This document shows positions 21,893 to 31,615 of a stretch of DNA of 64,000 bases, piece after piece. The position numbers were made by a program, and so were the translations under genes. Origin of the DNA: Seiridium cupressi (lineage: Eukaryota > Ascomycota > Sordariomycetes > Amphisphaeriales > Sporocadaceae); the NCBI GenBank assembly GCA_036674765.1, contig JARVKI010000001.1, positions 434,001-498,000 of the forward strand, in the 5' to 3' direction. The notes under the pieces are model-generated. The model was given only the letters and a program-made list of their open reading frames with translations, searched no databases and was not told the origin of the DNA. Position 1 is the first letter of the stretch. Every line of letters begins with the position of its first letter.

Positions 21893-24800
21893 ATGATTCC
21901 CACAACTATCATGCTGGACCATCAGACTGAACCTGGCGTTCATAATTGGGAAGATGAGAACGGAAATATTGGTTATCAACTGACCAGTGAACTGTCGGCA
22001 CAGGTTGTCATGGCCCGAGTCCGTGGGGTCTTCGACTTCCATAGCCCTGGCGATGGCGTTAGAGGAGCACTGTCGACATACCTTCGCCGGGATGATAGCG
22101 ACGGCACGCGAAAAATATGCGTCATCATCGACAATAACCTGGCTGAAGCTGTACAGATCCAGGTCCGGGACTACTTGGCATGGTGTAAATCCGAAAGTCT
22201 GTTGGAGGGGTACACTATCACACCTCTAGCAGTAGACTCACCAGGAGAAAAGACCTTGGATCGAGTCTACAGAGTTGTTCAGGCAGCAGAGAATGCCGCT
22301 TTGAGGCGAAGGGACATGTTCGTTGCTGTCGGTGGCAGCTCAGTGACGGACATTGTGGGTTTTGCCGCTGCAATTTACCGCAGGTCCACGCCGTGGATTT
22401 GGATACCCACAGACGCCGCCGGGGCCATGCGATGTTCTCGTCATGACTACTACTTTTCTCTTAATTACAAGAGAGATGATCTAGGATCCATATCTGAAGG
22501 ACTCTTGTCTTTGTATCACCCTCCTATTGCAGCAATCTGGGAGCTGGATATCCTTTCCGATACGTTTGGTGAAAATGGCATTGGATCAGAACGTCAAGTT
22601 CCATTAACGGCTGGCACAGATGATGAGTACTTGGAGCAACATTTCATTTCGGAGATCGTGCAGTACCACGTGGCCTCCGTTTCTGACATCTTCCAACTGA
22701 GCAACAAGACACTCATGCAGAGCTATTGCACTGCGACAGGGTCTGACGCAGTCCGCAGAAAGGTTCTTATTGTCGTTGATAGTGAGCTGGGAACCAGCCT
22801 GCTTGCCGCTATAGATGCTTATTTTTGGAGCCATCATTCTTCGATTGACGAGTTCCGGCTCATGGCGACACATGTCTCCAGCCAAGGCAAAGACATGACC
22901 AGCGTTGAGAGGGTCATAGACGCTGCGATCCAGTTAAAGATGTTATCCAGTGACCTCTTCATCGCTGTTGGAGGTGGGACTCTCATGGATGTGGTTGGAT
23001 TCGCCGCTGCCATGTTCCGAGGTGGCACTCCATACTTAAGAATTCCCACGACCCTGGTTGGTGTTATCGACGCTGGCGTTGGCGTCAAGGTTGGTGTTAA
23101 TTTTGAGTCTCACAAAAACTTCATTGGCAGATATTATGCCCCGATAGCATGTCTCAATGACGCTGGCTCTTTCTTGCCAACACTTCCGCGCCGGGAGTAT
23201 GCTTGTGGCTTGGCTGAGGCAGTCAAGATGGCCATCCTCAAGAGCTCGTGTCTCTTTGATGTCATCGAAGGAAATCAACTCGAGCTTGGGTACAATTCTT
23301 TTACGCATGAAGTGATTGAACTGTCCGTTCGCACCATGCTCGAGGAATTACAACCGAACCTTTACGAAAAAAGCCTCATCCGACTAGTTGATTTTGGGCA
23401 CGAGTTCGGACACATCATCGAGTCGCTTGCTAGCTTTAAAATCCCCCACGGTGAATGTGTTAGCATCGGCATGTCAATCTCTTCATTTCTCGCCTATCTT
23501 AAAGGGTTGCTCGACCCCTTAGAATTAGAGAGAATCCTGGACTGTCTGCTGAGCCTGGGACTTCCTATATACGCTGACGAGGCAAACTGCTGCGATGCGA
23601 ATACTCTGTGGAACAAGATACGAACGGAAGGAATCGAACACAAGGATGGAATGCTGCATCTGGCTGTGCCCAAAACCATTGGCCAAGGCACTTTCATTGA
23701 CCAGATCTCTGCTATTGATGCTGACATGCTTCTCAAGACCATGCTTGCCTTGAGGAAGTATTCGGAAGCGTATTTCGGAGGCAAGCGTGCAGCAAAGCGA
23801 CATCATCCTTTGATCGGAAGCGTCAGCGACGAAGTCTCCAGTGTTGTCGCTACGAACCGGGTGATCGACAAGGCGAGAATAATTGCAGACAAGGAGTCAC
23901 CCTGTACTGATCCAGAATCAATCTCGTCGTCATCATCACCATCACCATCTTTACCCCCGTCATCTGGGAGCATACTCCAGAGTTCACCACTGAGTGGGGC
24001 CAGCAGTCAGACCTCTCTATCAATGGTTGGACATGTTCAAAGTCTAACAGCTACTGTCATTGGCGCATCCGGAGATATCGGTTCCAGCTTCACAGGTTTC
24101 CTTACAGACGAGGTCTCTCGAGTCTATTGTACCGTTCGACAGCACTCGTTGGACAAATTCAAGGACCGTATACGCACTGGGCATCATTCCAAGCTATGTG
24201 TACTTACAGGACACCCGCTGGATTTGGCCAACTTGGAGATCATCACCAGGGAGTCAGACGTGCTTTACAATATGGCAGCCGTGGTGTCGTTGAGCTCCGT
24301 TCCCAACGATCAAGCAAAAGTCATTGCTCTAAACGGGTTCGGCCAAGGAATCATCACTCACTTTATTAAAAGTACTGGTAGAGAACAAAAAATAAAAGTG
24401 GTGTATCCCTCATCACAGCGAGTGCACCTGACACTTGACGATAACGCTGTGGACCTATGGGTTCAAGATGCCGCGCGGGCTTTCCGCGAACAAAGGGATA
24501 ATCTTGTGGCTGAACAAGATGTGTGTGCATCTCTGGACATATTCTCCCAACAATTCGTCAAAGATCACCCCATACCCGCCGGTCACAATGTCTACGAGGT
24601 ATCCAAACGGCTGGGAGAGCATTTCGTGTCACTATTACCGCGTCATGTCTTGATCAGGATATCAGGCGTCTACGGACCCTCGTTCACCAGAGGTTTTATC
24701 TCTCGAGCTGTCCGACCGCACAATAAAAGAAGCCATGAATCGGTAGAGATCAGAGATTTCATATATGCTGAAGATCTGAATAAAATCCTTCTCAAAGCAG

Positions 24801-27800
24801 CGACTGCCCAGCCTCCTGACAGTAACGCCTTCGATGGTGCTTCTGGCGAAAGCACCAATCTCAAGGATGTTTGGCGCATGGCCAGAGAACTAATTGGCGA
24901 CAATGCTGCAGTGGTGTTCAAAGACAGCGCTAGTCCTCCTGAAGCAATAAAACTCGACACTTCTTTTGCCAAAGAACTGCTACAGGGGGACTTTGTGCCA
25001 TTTCGGGCTGGATTGCGCAGAGTCATTGACGAGTCGATTCGTTCCCCCGGACTAGGGAGCATGAGTAGCTTCCAGCACCCTGAGCGTTTTGTACCACATG
25101 CGTTGGCTGGGTACATGGTGTCCGAAGAGACTCTAGTGAACTTTGTGCGCGGTGCAGATGGTTTCCACATTGATGACACATGCAAGTCTCCGCTTACGAC
25201 CGCACTGGCCAAATCCTTGACTTGGTGGTTCAATCAGCTCCAGCCGTCTTCACAACAACTTGTGGTGGATTATATGACCAGAACTGGAGGGATAGCGGTC
25301 CGCCTACGCCTTCTACCCCAAATTGGTCAGTTCAGTGTAGAGAGCAGCGGCCGTGCCGGGTACCGGGCGTACCTAGATGTCAATGCCGGTCTAATTGAGT
25401 ACGTCGCTGATCCAAAGGGCGCCGCCAAGATTGATGACATTGTCGGTCGATGCGGCCACCATCTGCTTGCGTTCATCTCGAGACGGTGCAATCCACTGCA
25501 GTCAGTATGGAAAAGGAACCAAGAGGAAGTCATGGCCAACAAGTGGAGAGATTTCCTCCGCCCCTGGCGCAAACCATACGTCATAGTACTAGACATAGGA
25601 TCGACCTACCTACGAGCAGCTGTACTAGGCCCCCATGGCGATCTCCTCGATGAACCCACACGGGTAGTCAGCCCAAGCAAGCATTCACACCCGCAAGACT
25701 CCTTGGGAGAGCTCCAAGAGAAACTCCTGGATAGAATTACCCATGCAGTCAGATCCTTCAGAGCAACATATAACGACGTATTACTCGAGGAAGTGGCGGT
25801 AGCCTTTGGAGGAGTAATTGACAGTAGCGGGGTTATTCAGGATGCCAGCATATTCTGGGGAGAGCCTGCGCGAGGGTTTGATCTCAAAGCTACTCTGCTT
25901 CAGCGCCTGCACGGCGTACGGGTGACAATTCTGAACGACGTCTCAGCGGCCGCTTGGCGATACAAGGACGAAGGGCGTTTCTGTCTAATCACCGTAAGCT
26001 CTGGGCTTGCAAACAAGGTCTTTGACAGCGATGCGGAGAGCTTGAATAAGCTTATCCTAGACCCTGATGGCCTCGGTGGCGAGATGGGCCATGTGGTCGT
26101 TGAGCCCCGTGCCGTTGATAAGCTTGTTCAATATGCCAAGTCAGAATCCATTGCCAATCCCAAAGATTTCGCGTGCTCGAGACTCAACTCGTATGTTTGT
26201 GGGGATACAAGCAAAATCAGCGCGCGGTTCTTGGGCCTGGCCGCTAAGGAAGGCGACGAGTTCTCGCTACGATTGTTGGAGGAACAGCGTCTCCCACTCT
26301 GCCCTTGCGGCAACATTGCTGACCTATGCTCCTACAGCTCTGGGCGAGCAGCATTACAATACGCCAAAAGGCTGGCAGCTCAGAGCGGCTATGATGTCCA
26401 ACCGATTGATATAACGGACACGTGGTTACAAAAAGCAATCATAGAAAAGCACCCTCTCGCGTATAAAGTGGTAGTCGACTCAACCTACTATGTGGCCCTA
26501 CGCATCCTGCAATTAGCGGCCGACCTGGGCCTGGAGAAATTCATAATCGTGGGCGGCTTTGCCTTGAAAACCGCCCAAGGCGAGTATCTTCGAGCGGTGC
26601 AAGACCATCTGGCACGCCTTTGCAGTTACTCAGCCTTCTTTAGCGGATGGACAGAGGCTAGGATCCGTAGAATAGTAAAGCTCGGCATAGACGATGACGA
26701 CGATGTCCTTCGTGGGTCGGGCTTCTTCGTCCAGCACTCGCGAGCAAACTACCTGGCTGTAGAGAAAATAATAGGGGAGAAGTCACTGAAACTTGTACAT
26801 AGGAAGATCCCACGTTGTGGTAACGGGGAGATATTGGCCAAGGTGCTCTTTTCTGGAGTATGCTCTACCGACCTACAGATTCTGCGCGGCGAGCGCGATT
26901 TGGAGCCGACGGTGCTTGGCCATGAGGGCGTCTGTCAGGTAGTAGAAGTGGGTCGCAAAGTGACGGGCCTGATCGAGGGAGATGTCCTGGTATTACTACC
27001 AAACAACCCCAGGGATGATTCAGAGAAACTAGGTCACAACAGGGAAGGCCTATTCCAGGGATACATCAAGTTCGGTCAGGAGTTTATTGATCGAGGGCAA
27101 GTCTTACCCTTGAGTTCCTTAGCGGTTTCGCCAGCAGCCACCCTTATTGAGCCCTTGAGTTGCGTTGTGGCGGCGCAAGAGCTTCTCGGCAGCCGTGTTA
27201 CTGGAAAGAATGTTCTCGTCATTGGTACTGGAACTTTGGGGCTAATGTTCGCTTCCCTTAACAGGAAAAGGGGAGCCCGTAATGTCTTCCTGGCCAGCCG
27301 TTCAGAAGAAAGCGTCAGACTGGCGGTGGCACGGGGTTTTGACCCGCATCATAAGGCGTTTACCATTGATTGTGACGCCAAATCGCGGGTGGCTGAGGCA
27401 ACAAAGTTGGAGGGTGTTGACGTTGTCATAGTGTGCGTTTCATCAGGTCAAGGAATCCATGTGGCCCAAGATGCTATCAACTATGTCAACGCCGGGGGCT
27501 GTGTGTATCTCTTTGGGGGGTTTTCTGCTGGTGATGTTCTCAAGTTAGATCAGGGGAACGACAAAGAGATATGGTCTATCCGGACGCACTGGAAGACGGA
27601 GCGAGTCCAGCACTCCGGGAGGGAGTTGTACTTGGCAGGTCATCGTGGCAGTCGCCGAGAACATGTTGCCGTCGCTGCCAAGTTGATCCAGGATGATCCG
27701 TCTCTGTCCAATTTAATCTCCCATGTGATATCACTTCACATGGTTCCAGACGTCGTGAAAGGTCTTGCTTGTGATGGAAAAGTCAATGGCGCACCAACAA

Positions 27801-29380
27801 AGCGGGTGGTCATAGACATGAACTCCTGGGGCACCTTCACCCGACCGGCTGAAGATCTTGCGCTGCGTCATCTCAAGGAAGCTACGATGAAGCACAAGGA
27901 CCTGATATCTTTGGGCAACTTGTACCGCAAAAGCGGTTTCGATGGCAGCCATTCACGCCTAGGTTGGGTATTCCCACCTTCATGGTCCGAGATCGAGGCC
28001 GTTATCAAGAACGTAACTCAGTTGCGTGCCTTCCGTGCCAAACGTCACTTCATCTGGGTCGGCACAGGAGCGTGGACTTTCTGCGTGGAGATGCTGAAAG
28101 TACTCTCCCCAACCAACAACACTGGTATTTCCCACACGATTCAGAGTCTCGACCCCCGAGCCCTTGGGGACGTGTTTTCGCAGATAGTAGATCTGAGAGA
28201 AGTTGTTTGTCTTGGTATGAGCCAGTCAGGGAAGACGCTAGAAACGCGTGCCATCATGAGCGCATTGCGCGAGCGATTTGACTCGTTGGGGCTCGACTAC
28301 CGGGAGCATTTCATCTGGCTGACCGACCGACGAAAGTCTGTCCATGACGTTGATTGTGGGGAAGAGGCCATCCGATCCGATAAGCTACAAGACTGGTCTG
28401 ACGTTGATGTGGCTCCCCTGACGATTCAGGACAAATCTGAGACCAACGCTCTGTTCTGCACTCCGTTCTCGGTTCCGGTCTTCGTTTCTCTGGCTTTGCA
28501 GCTGGGCCGAGATGATGAGCGCTTGCGCCAACTATACCAGCAGTACATTTCTCTGAAGGATGGAGTTCTGTCTGAGATAACATCGAAGGCATCTATGATA
28601 TCATTCACAAATCCTAGTGAGATCAGAATTATATTACCCCAGACTATTGCTGAAGCAATGGAGAGGCTGATTGTGCAGCTCTTAATGCAAGGCTGGGGCT
28701 CGAAGCAAGCCGGTTTCAACCCACGAGTCCATGTCGCCTCCACAAGCCCAGATCCTTCGGATTCTGGGACGCTGAAGCTTGATGTGCCTCTGCACTGTTC
28801 GCCAGCAGTTGCAGCCATGGTGGTCATGAATGCGCTCAATTTCTTGTGTGCCATGGTAGGTTATCATCGAGGCCTCAACTTCGTCACGCATCCCGGGGTA
28901 AATCTGTATAAGCGTCGAGCGCTTGAGTTGATGAAAACAAAGCAAGTGCAGCAAAGATTGGAAGCACTCCCTTGCTTCGACACCATTGGTGCCCAGGTTC
29001 TTGCGGCCTTGGATGCCAACCCCAAAGTACAATTTGTGGACATTTTGTATTATGGACACGTTTCTGCATCCTGCCTCCGAAGGCTCAGGAATGACCTTAC
29101 CTCGCTTCTACGCTGGCACCCTCGGCATTTGTCGATCGGCGCCATTCCGGGTGAACAATGGAATCACTCCGAGTATCAGGCCGCCGTAGGAGCCACGAGC
29201 ACCCTATATATCATCATTATACCGGACCCACCGCATCTTCCTGAAGGGTTCTCGAAGGAGACATTGGATCACAATATTCAATGCCTACGGGCGATTGCTC
29301 TGGCGACATACGATACTCTTCCTGGCAAGGCAATATGTTTACGGGTGACAGCAGGCTTCTGGGACCTTGTAAGCACCTAA
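21893..29380 (+). CDS. Giant multi-enzyme: sugar-phosphate cyclase (x1.5) / SDR epimerase / ROK kinase / MDR dehydrogenase / SIS isomerase
   Basis: One uninterrupted ORF of 2,495 residues. Approximate modules: 25-225, the N-terminal half of a sugar-phosphate cyclase without zinc ligands; 289-632, a complete cyclase with E442 (GLAEAVKMA), H503 and H507 (DFGHEFGH) and H519 (HGEC). H503, H507 and H519 have the 4- and 16-residue spacing of dehydroquinate-synthase ligands, and the text is closer to EEVS/DDGS (DAGVGVKVGVNF, SHKN). 677-710, Ser/Pro linker; 719-1050, extended SDR (GASGDIG, YEVSK at 901-905); 1055-1225, unrecognised; 1229-1616, ROK kinase (DIGST, ND at 1349, GEMGH, CPCG); 1623-1980, medium-chain dehydrogenase (C1657, GHE 1676-1678, GTGTLG); 1990-2495, phosphoglucose-isomerase-like SIS module (MSQSGKTLET near 2110). 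Sedoheptulose 7-phosphate would be the expected substrate of an EEVS-type cyclase. A C7-cyclitol product is inference. Confidence 0.9.
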   Translation: MIPTTIMLDHQTEPGVHNWEDENGNIGYQLTSELSAQVVMARVRGVFDFHSPGDGVRGALSTYLRRDDSDGTRKICVIIDNNLAEAVQIQVRDYLAWCKSESLLEGYTITPLAVDSPGEKTLDRVYRVVQAAENAALRRRDMFVAVGGSSVTDIVGFAAAIYRRSTPWIWIPTDAAGAMRCSRHDYYFSLNYKRDDLGSISEGLLSLYHPPIAAIWELDILSDTFGENGIGSERQVPLTAGTDDEYLEQHFISEIVQYHVASVSDIFQLSNKTLMQSYCTATGSDAVRRKVLIVVDSELGTSLLAAIDAYFWSHHSSIDEFRLMATHVSSQGKDMTSVERVIDAAIQLKMLSSDLFIAVGGGTLMDVVGFAAAMFRGGTPYLRIPTTLVGVIDAGVGVKVGVNFESHKNFIGRYYAPIACLNDAGSFLPTLPRREYACGLAEAVKMAILKSSCLFDVIEGNQLELGYNSFTHEVIELSVRTMLEELQPNLYEKSLIRLVDFGHEFGHIIESLASFKIPHGECVSIGMSISSFLAYLKGLLDPLELERILDCLLSLGLPIYADEANCCDANTLWNKIRTEGIEHKDGMLHLAVPKTIGQGTFIDQISAIDADMLLKTMLALRKYSEAYFGGKRAAKRHHPLIGSVSDEVSSVVATNRVIDKARIIADKESPCTDPESISSSSSPSPSLPPSSGSILQSSPLSGASSQTSLSMVGHVQSLTATVIGASGDIGSSFTGFLTDEVSRVYCTVRQHSLDKFKDRIRTGHHSKLCVLTGHPLDLANLEIITRESDVLYNMAAVVSLSSVPNDQAKVIALNGFGQGIITHFIKSTGREQKIKVVYPSSQRVHLTLDDNAVDLWVQDAARAFREQRDNLVAEQDVCASLDIFSQQFVKDHPIPAGHNVYEVSKRLGEHFVSLLPRHVLIRISGVYGPSFTRGFISRAVRPHNKRSHESVEIRDFIYAEDLNKILLKAATAQPPDSNAFDGASGESTNLKDVWRMARELIGDNAAVVFKDSASPPEAIKLDTSFAKELLQGDFVPFRAGLRRVIDESIRSPGLGSMSSFQHPERFVPHALAGYMVSEETLVNFVRGADGFHIDDTCKSPLTTALAKSLTWWFNQLQPSSQQLVVDYMTRTGGIAVRLRLLPQIGQFSVESSGRAGYRAYLDVNAGLIEYVADPKGAAKIDDIVGRCGHHLLAFISRRCNPLQSVWKRNQEEVMANKWRDFLRPWRKPYVIVLDIGSTYLRAAVLGPHGDLLDEPTRVVSPSKHSHPQDSLGELQEKLLDRITHAVRSFRATYNDVLLEEVAVAFGGVIDSSGVIQDASIFWGEPARGFDLKATLLQRLHGVRVTILNDVSAAAWRYKDEGRFCLITVSSGLANKVFDSDAESLNKLILDPDGLGGEMGHVVVEPRAVDKLVQYAKSESIANPKDFACSRLNSYVCGDTSKISARFLGLAAKEGDEFSLRLLEEQRLPLCPCGNIADLCSYSSGRAALQYAKRLAAQSGYDVQPIDITDTWLQKAIIEKHPLAYKVVVDSTYYVALRILQLAADLGLEKFIIVGGFALKTAQGEYLRAVQDHLARLCSYSAFFSGWTEARIRRIVKLGIDDDDDVLRGSGFFVQHSRANYLAVEKIIGEKSLKLVHRKIPRCGNGEILAKVLFSGVCSTDLQILRGERDLEPTVLGHEGVCQVVEVGRKVTGLIEGDVLVLLPNNPRDDSEKLGHNREGLFQGYIKFGQEFIDRGQVLPLSSLAVSPAATLIEPLSCVVAAQELLGSRVTGKNVLVIGTGTLGLMFASLNRKRGARNVFLASRSEESVRLAVARGFDPHHKAFTIDCDAKSRVAEATKLEGVDVVIVCVSSGQGIHVAQDAINYVNAGGCVYLFGGFSAGDVLKLDQGNDKEIWSIRTHWKTERVQHSGRELYLAGHRGSRREHVAVAAKLIQDDPSLSNLISHVISLHMVPDVVKGLACDGKVNGAPTKRVVIDMNSWGTFTRPAEDLALRHLKEATMKHKDLISLGNLYRKSGFDGSHSRLGWVFPPSWSEIEAVIKNVTQLRAFRAKRHFIWVGTGAWTFCVEMLKVLSPTNNTGISHTIQSLDPRALGDVFSQIVDLREVVCLGMSQSGKTLETRAIMSALRERFDSLGLDYREHFIWLTDRRKSVHDVDCGEEAIRSDKLQDWSDVDVAPLTIQDKSETNALFCTPFSVPVFVSLALQLGRDDERLRQLYQQYISLKDGVLSEITSKASMISFTNPSEIRIILPQTIAEAMERLIVQLLMQGWGSKQAGFNPRVHVASTSPDPSDSGTLKLDVPLHCSPAVAAMVVMNALNFLCAMVGYHRGLNFVTHPGVNLYKRRALELMKTKQVQQRLEALPCFDTIGAQVLAALDANPKVQFVDILYYGHVSASCLRRLRNDLTSLLRWHPRHLSIGAIPGEQWNHSEYQAAVGATSTLYIIIIPDPPHLPEGFSKETLDHNIQCLRAIALATYDTLPGKAICLRVTAGFWDLVST

Positions 29381-30289
29381 CTCATGGATCGGTATTGCAT
29401 CATAGATTAGGATTTCTAGTATTTGCATCCTGGATCAATTTTCAGAACGCGAAAGTAATAGAATTTCATATATGTAAAAGCGTCACTTATTTTTCTCGGC
29501 TCATTGCATGTTGGTAGAACGACGGTTTATCTTGGCGAAGCACGCATCACAACACTGATGTAGATAAAAGTCAGCGCAACTCCGCCCGCCCTGGGTGTGT
29601 TGGGTAGCTCTGAAGCACTAGTGTTATTTCTTTTGGTAGCTCTATAGGGTCATGTCGGACTCTTCTTTAAGCTCTTTATCTTTCTACAACGCCTTAATTG
29701 AGATAACAGTATCAAAGAAGCACTCACAAGTACCTTATGGCCAAGTAAATATATGATGACAAGTCGTAAGCAGCGATCCTACCATGATGACTGACGCAAT
29801 ACCATAATAGATTGGCTGTTTTTCTGTTATGTTGACGAGATTGTGATCTTTGTTTCATTGAAAGGCCGCGTAAGCTTATGCGATTTAAGAAGGAGGTTCC
29901 ACTCATGTGCGCATTCGTGCAGATTTTCTCTCAGACTACTGCAGATGTTTCTGCATAAATTGCTTCAATGATTACTGCAAAAAATGTGCGATCGCTTAGA
30001 GAGCGTCGTTTCATGCATATGAGCAGGTTCTTATCCAACATCTGCTCTTTGGTTGACAAACCAAGACTATGTCTAGCAGCCTTATAGAGCATACCCTTGG
30101 CTCAACTTTTCAACTTGTGGAATATCAGGGTCTGGCACTGCTTTCCATAACCATCTCGCGTTTGCAGCTACTTATACATGCGATCTATCTACCATTCAAA
30201 ATATACAAGTACAATTTTGAACGGATTCAGACAAACCTACTTTCTGACCTGGACAAAGCCTACAATTGCCCACAACAATAACCTCAGAA
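29381..30289. other. Intergenic, nothing recognised
   Basis: AT-rich flank between the multi-enzyme and the F-box gene. Only short unsupported ORFs. Confidence 0.45.
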
Positions 30290-31615
30290 ATGATCGAAGA
30301 TCTCCCCGTAGAACTCCTGCTAGACATCTTTCACAGTCTCTGCCAACAGGCGCCATCGGAGCAATGGCTCTATGAGCAGCCCCATTCAGACACTTCTGCA
30401 GGCCTCGCCATGAGTGACCGAAAGCGCATGGACGAAACCGGTTCCGGGCGGCTCACACATCTCAAAGCCATTTCGTGCATCAGTCGACGGCTCCGAGCTA
30501 TTGTATTGCCACAGCTTTTTTACAATGTCATTTGGAAGCCGCGCCTTTTCCCTTCGAATGTGGCTCATGCCGAGATTACTGCTCTGCTCGAGTTTTTAGT
30601 AACTCGAAAGCTTAGTCATTGCGTCAAGACGCTCACAGTCGTGGTTGATAAAATTCTAGCCGATCAGGAAGAACCACAGATTTATCAAAATTCCAAGGAC
30701 GCCCATCTAAACGTGCTTTGGGACCAAATCTTCTCCGTCATTGACCCGTTACGATTCACTATCATTGCACCACCTGCCGCTTTGGCTACCCTTTTGTGTC
30801 GAGACCTAAACATGACCGACGCCTGGTCCTTCGACACACCTTTCCACATTCTTTCTTTTGCACGCAGTGCACACGGGGGCAAAGGAATAGGATCAGGCCA
30901 ATCAAGAAGTAGCAAATCTGGAACTACAGCCCTGGGACGGTCTTTTCACTGCCACGAACAGACAATTCGACGATCGGCAGATGAGGTTGTCCCTTTCCAA
31001 GTTGAAAAGGAGCGGGGAGGGAAAGTTCTGGCATCACAAAGGTCAAACGCTCTTGAGCCGCTAGTTCGTCCGCGTTTCGTTGATCGGCCGTGGACGTCTA
31101 TTCTACTCAATGAGGGGTCGTCCCTTGGCGTATACCGAACGTATGAGTTCTTCCACCGACAGCCTCCTTCTGTGCTTATGGCTTTACTGGGAATTGGGAA
31201 GTATCCAAACAACCATAGGCTCATCCGCCCCACTATCGTCAGCTTGGAATATGTGGCGATATTCCCACTTGCCTCTCATTTCCAGACTCTTCTTTCGAAT
31301 TTACCGAGACTTGAGAAATTCTTCATTCAGATCACTCCACACGCCTTGAATCCAATCCTTAAAAATGGAAAGCTTACGAAGAATATTGAACTAGCTGATT
31401 TATGGCTGGAGCGTGATGCGATATACCGCGATATATTCGCGCGACTGACGGAAGCCAATCGCGACAGTGATTGGTGTGCGCCACATGTTTTGGAAGTGGA
31501 GGATACCGCAGACGAAGAGGTTTGGGACCAGGCCATCAAAAGTATTAATAAAGCTAGAGACAATGGTTGGCGGGCCGAACGAAAAGTTTCTCTTGTCCGG
31601 ATTCAGCGAAAGTAA
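30290..31615 (+). CDS. F-box domain protein
   Basis: Single exon, 441 residues. The N-terminus MIEDLPVELLLDIFHSL is a classic F-box start, which binds Skp1 in SCF ubiquitin ligases. In the following F-box region LKAISCISRRLRAIVLPQLF fits the C-terminal half, after a serine/glycine-rich insertion that splits the domain. The rest (LSHCVKTLTV, PRLEKFFI) resembles the irregular leucine-rich region of fungal F-box proteins, a very expanded and variable family. The ATG at 30290 was chosen because it starts the F-box; the reading frame upstream has no earlier ATG. Substrates are unknown, and nothing ties it to the neighbouring cluster except proximity. Confidence 0.8.
   Translation: MIEDLPVELLLDIFHSLCQQAPSEQWLYEQPHSDTSAGLAMSDRKRMDETGSGRLTHLKAISCISRRLRAIVLPQLFYNVIWKPRLFPSNVAHAEITALLEFLVTRKLSHCVKTLTVVVDKILADQEEPQIYQNSKDAHLNVLWDQIFSVIDPLRFTIIAPPAALATLLCRDLNMTDAWSFDTPFHILSFARSAHGGKGIGSGQSRSSKSGTTALGRSFHCHEQTIRRSADEVVPFQVEKERGGKVLASQRSNALEPLVRPRFVDRPWTSILLNEGSSLGVYRTYEFFHRQPPSVLMALLGIGKYPNNHRLIRPTIVSLEYVAIFPLASHFQTLLSNLPRLEKFFIQITPHALNPILKNGKLTKNIELADLWLERDAIYRDIFARLTEANRDSDWCAPHVLEVEDTADEEVWDQAIKSINKARDNGWRAERKVSLVRIQRK

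Noticed and set aside
21893..29380. Interpretation as the shikimate AROM pentafunctional enzyme
   Set aside because: AROM order is DHQ synthase, EPSP synthase, shikimate kinase, dehydroquinase and shikimate dehydrogenase. None of the later modules is present here; instead there are SDR, ROK, MDR and SIS modules.
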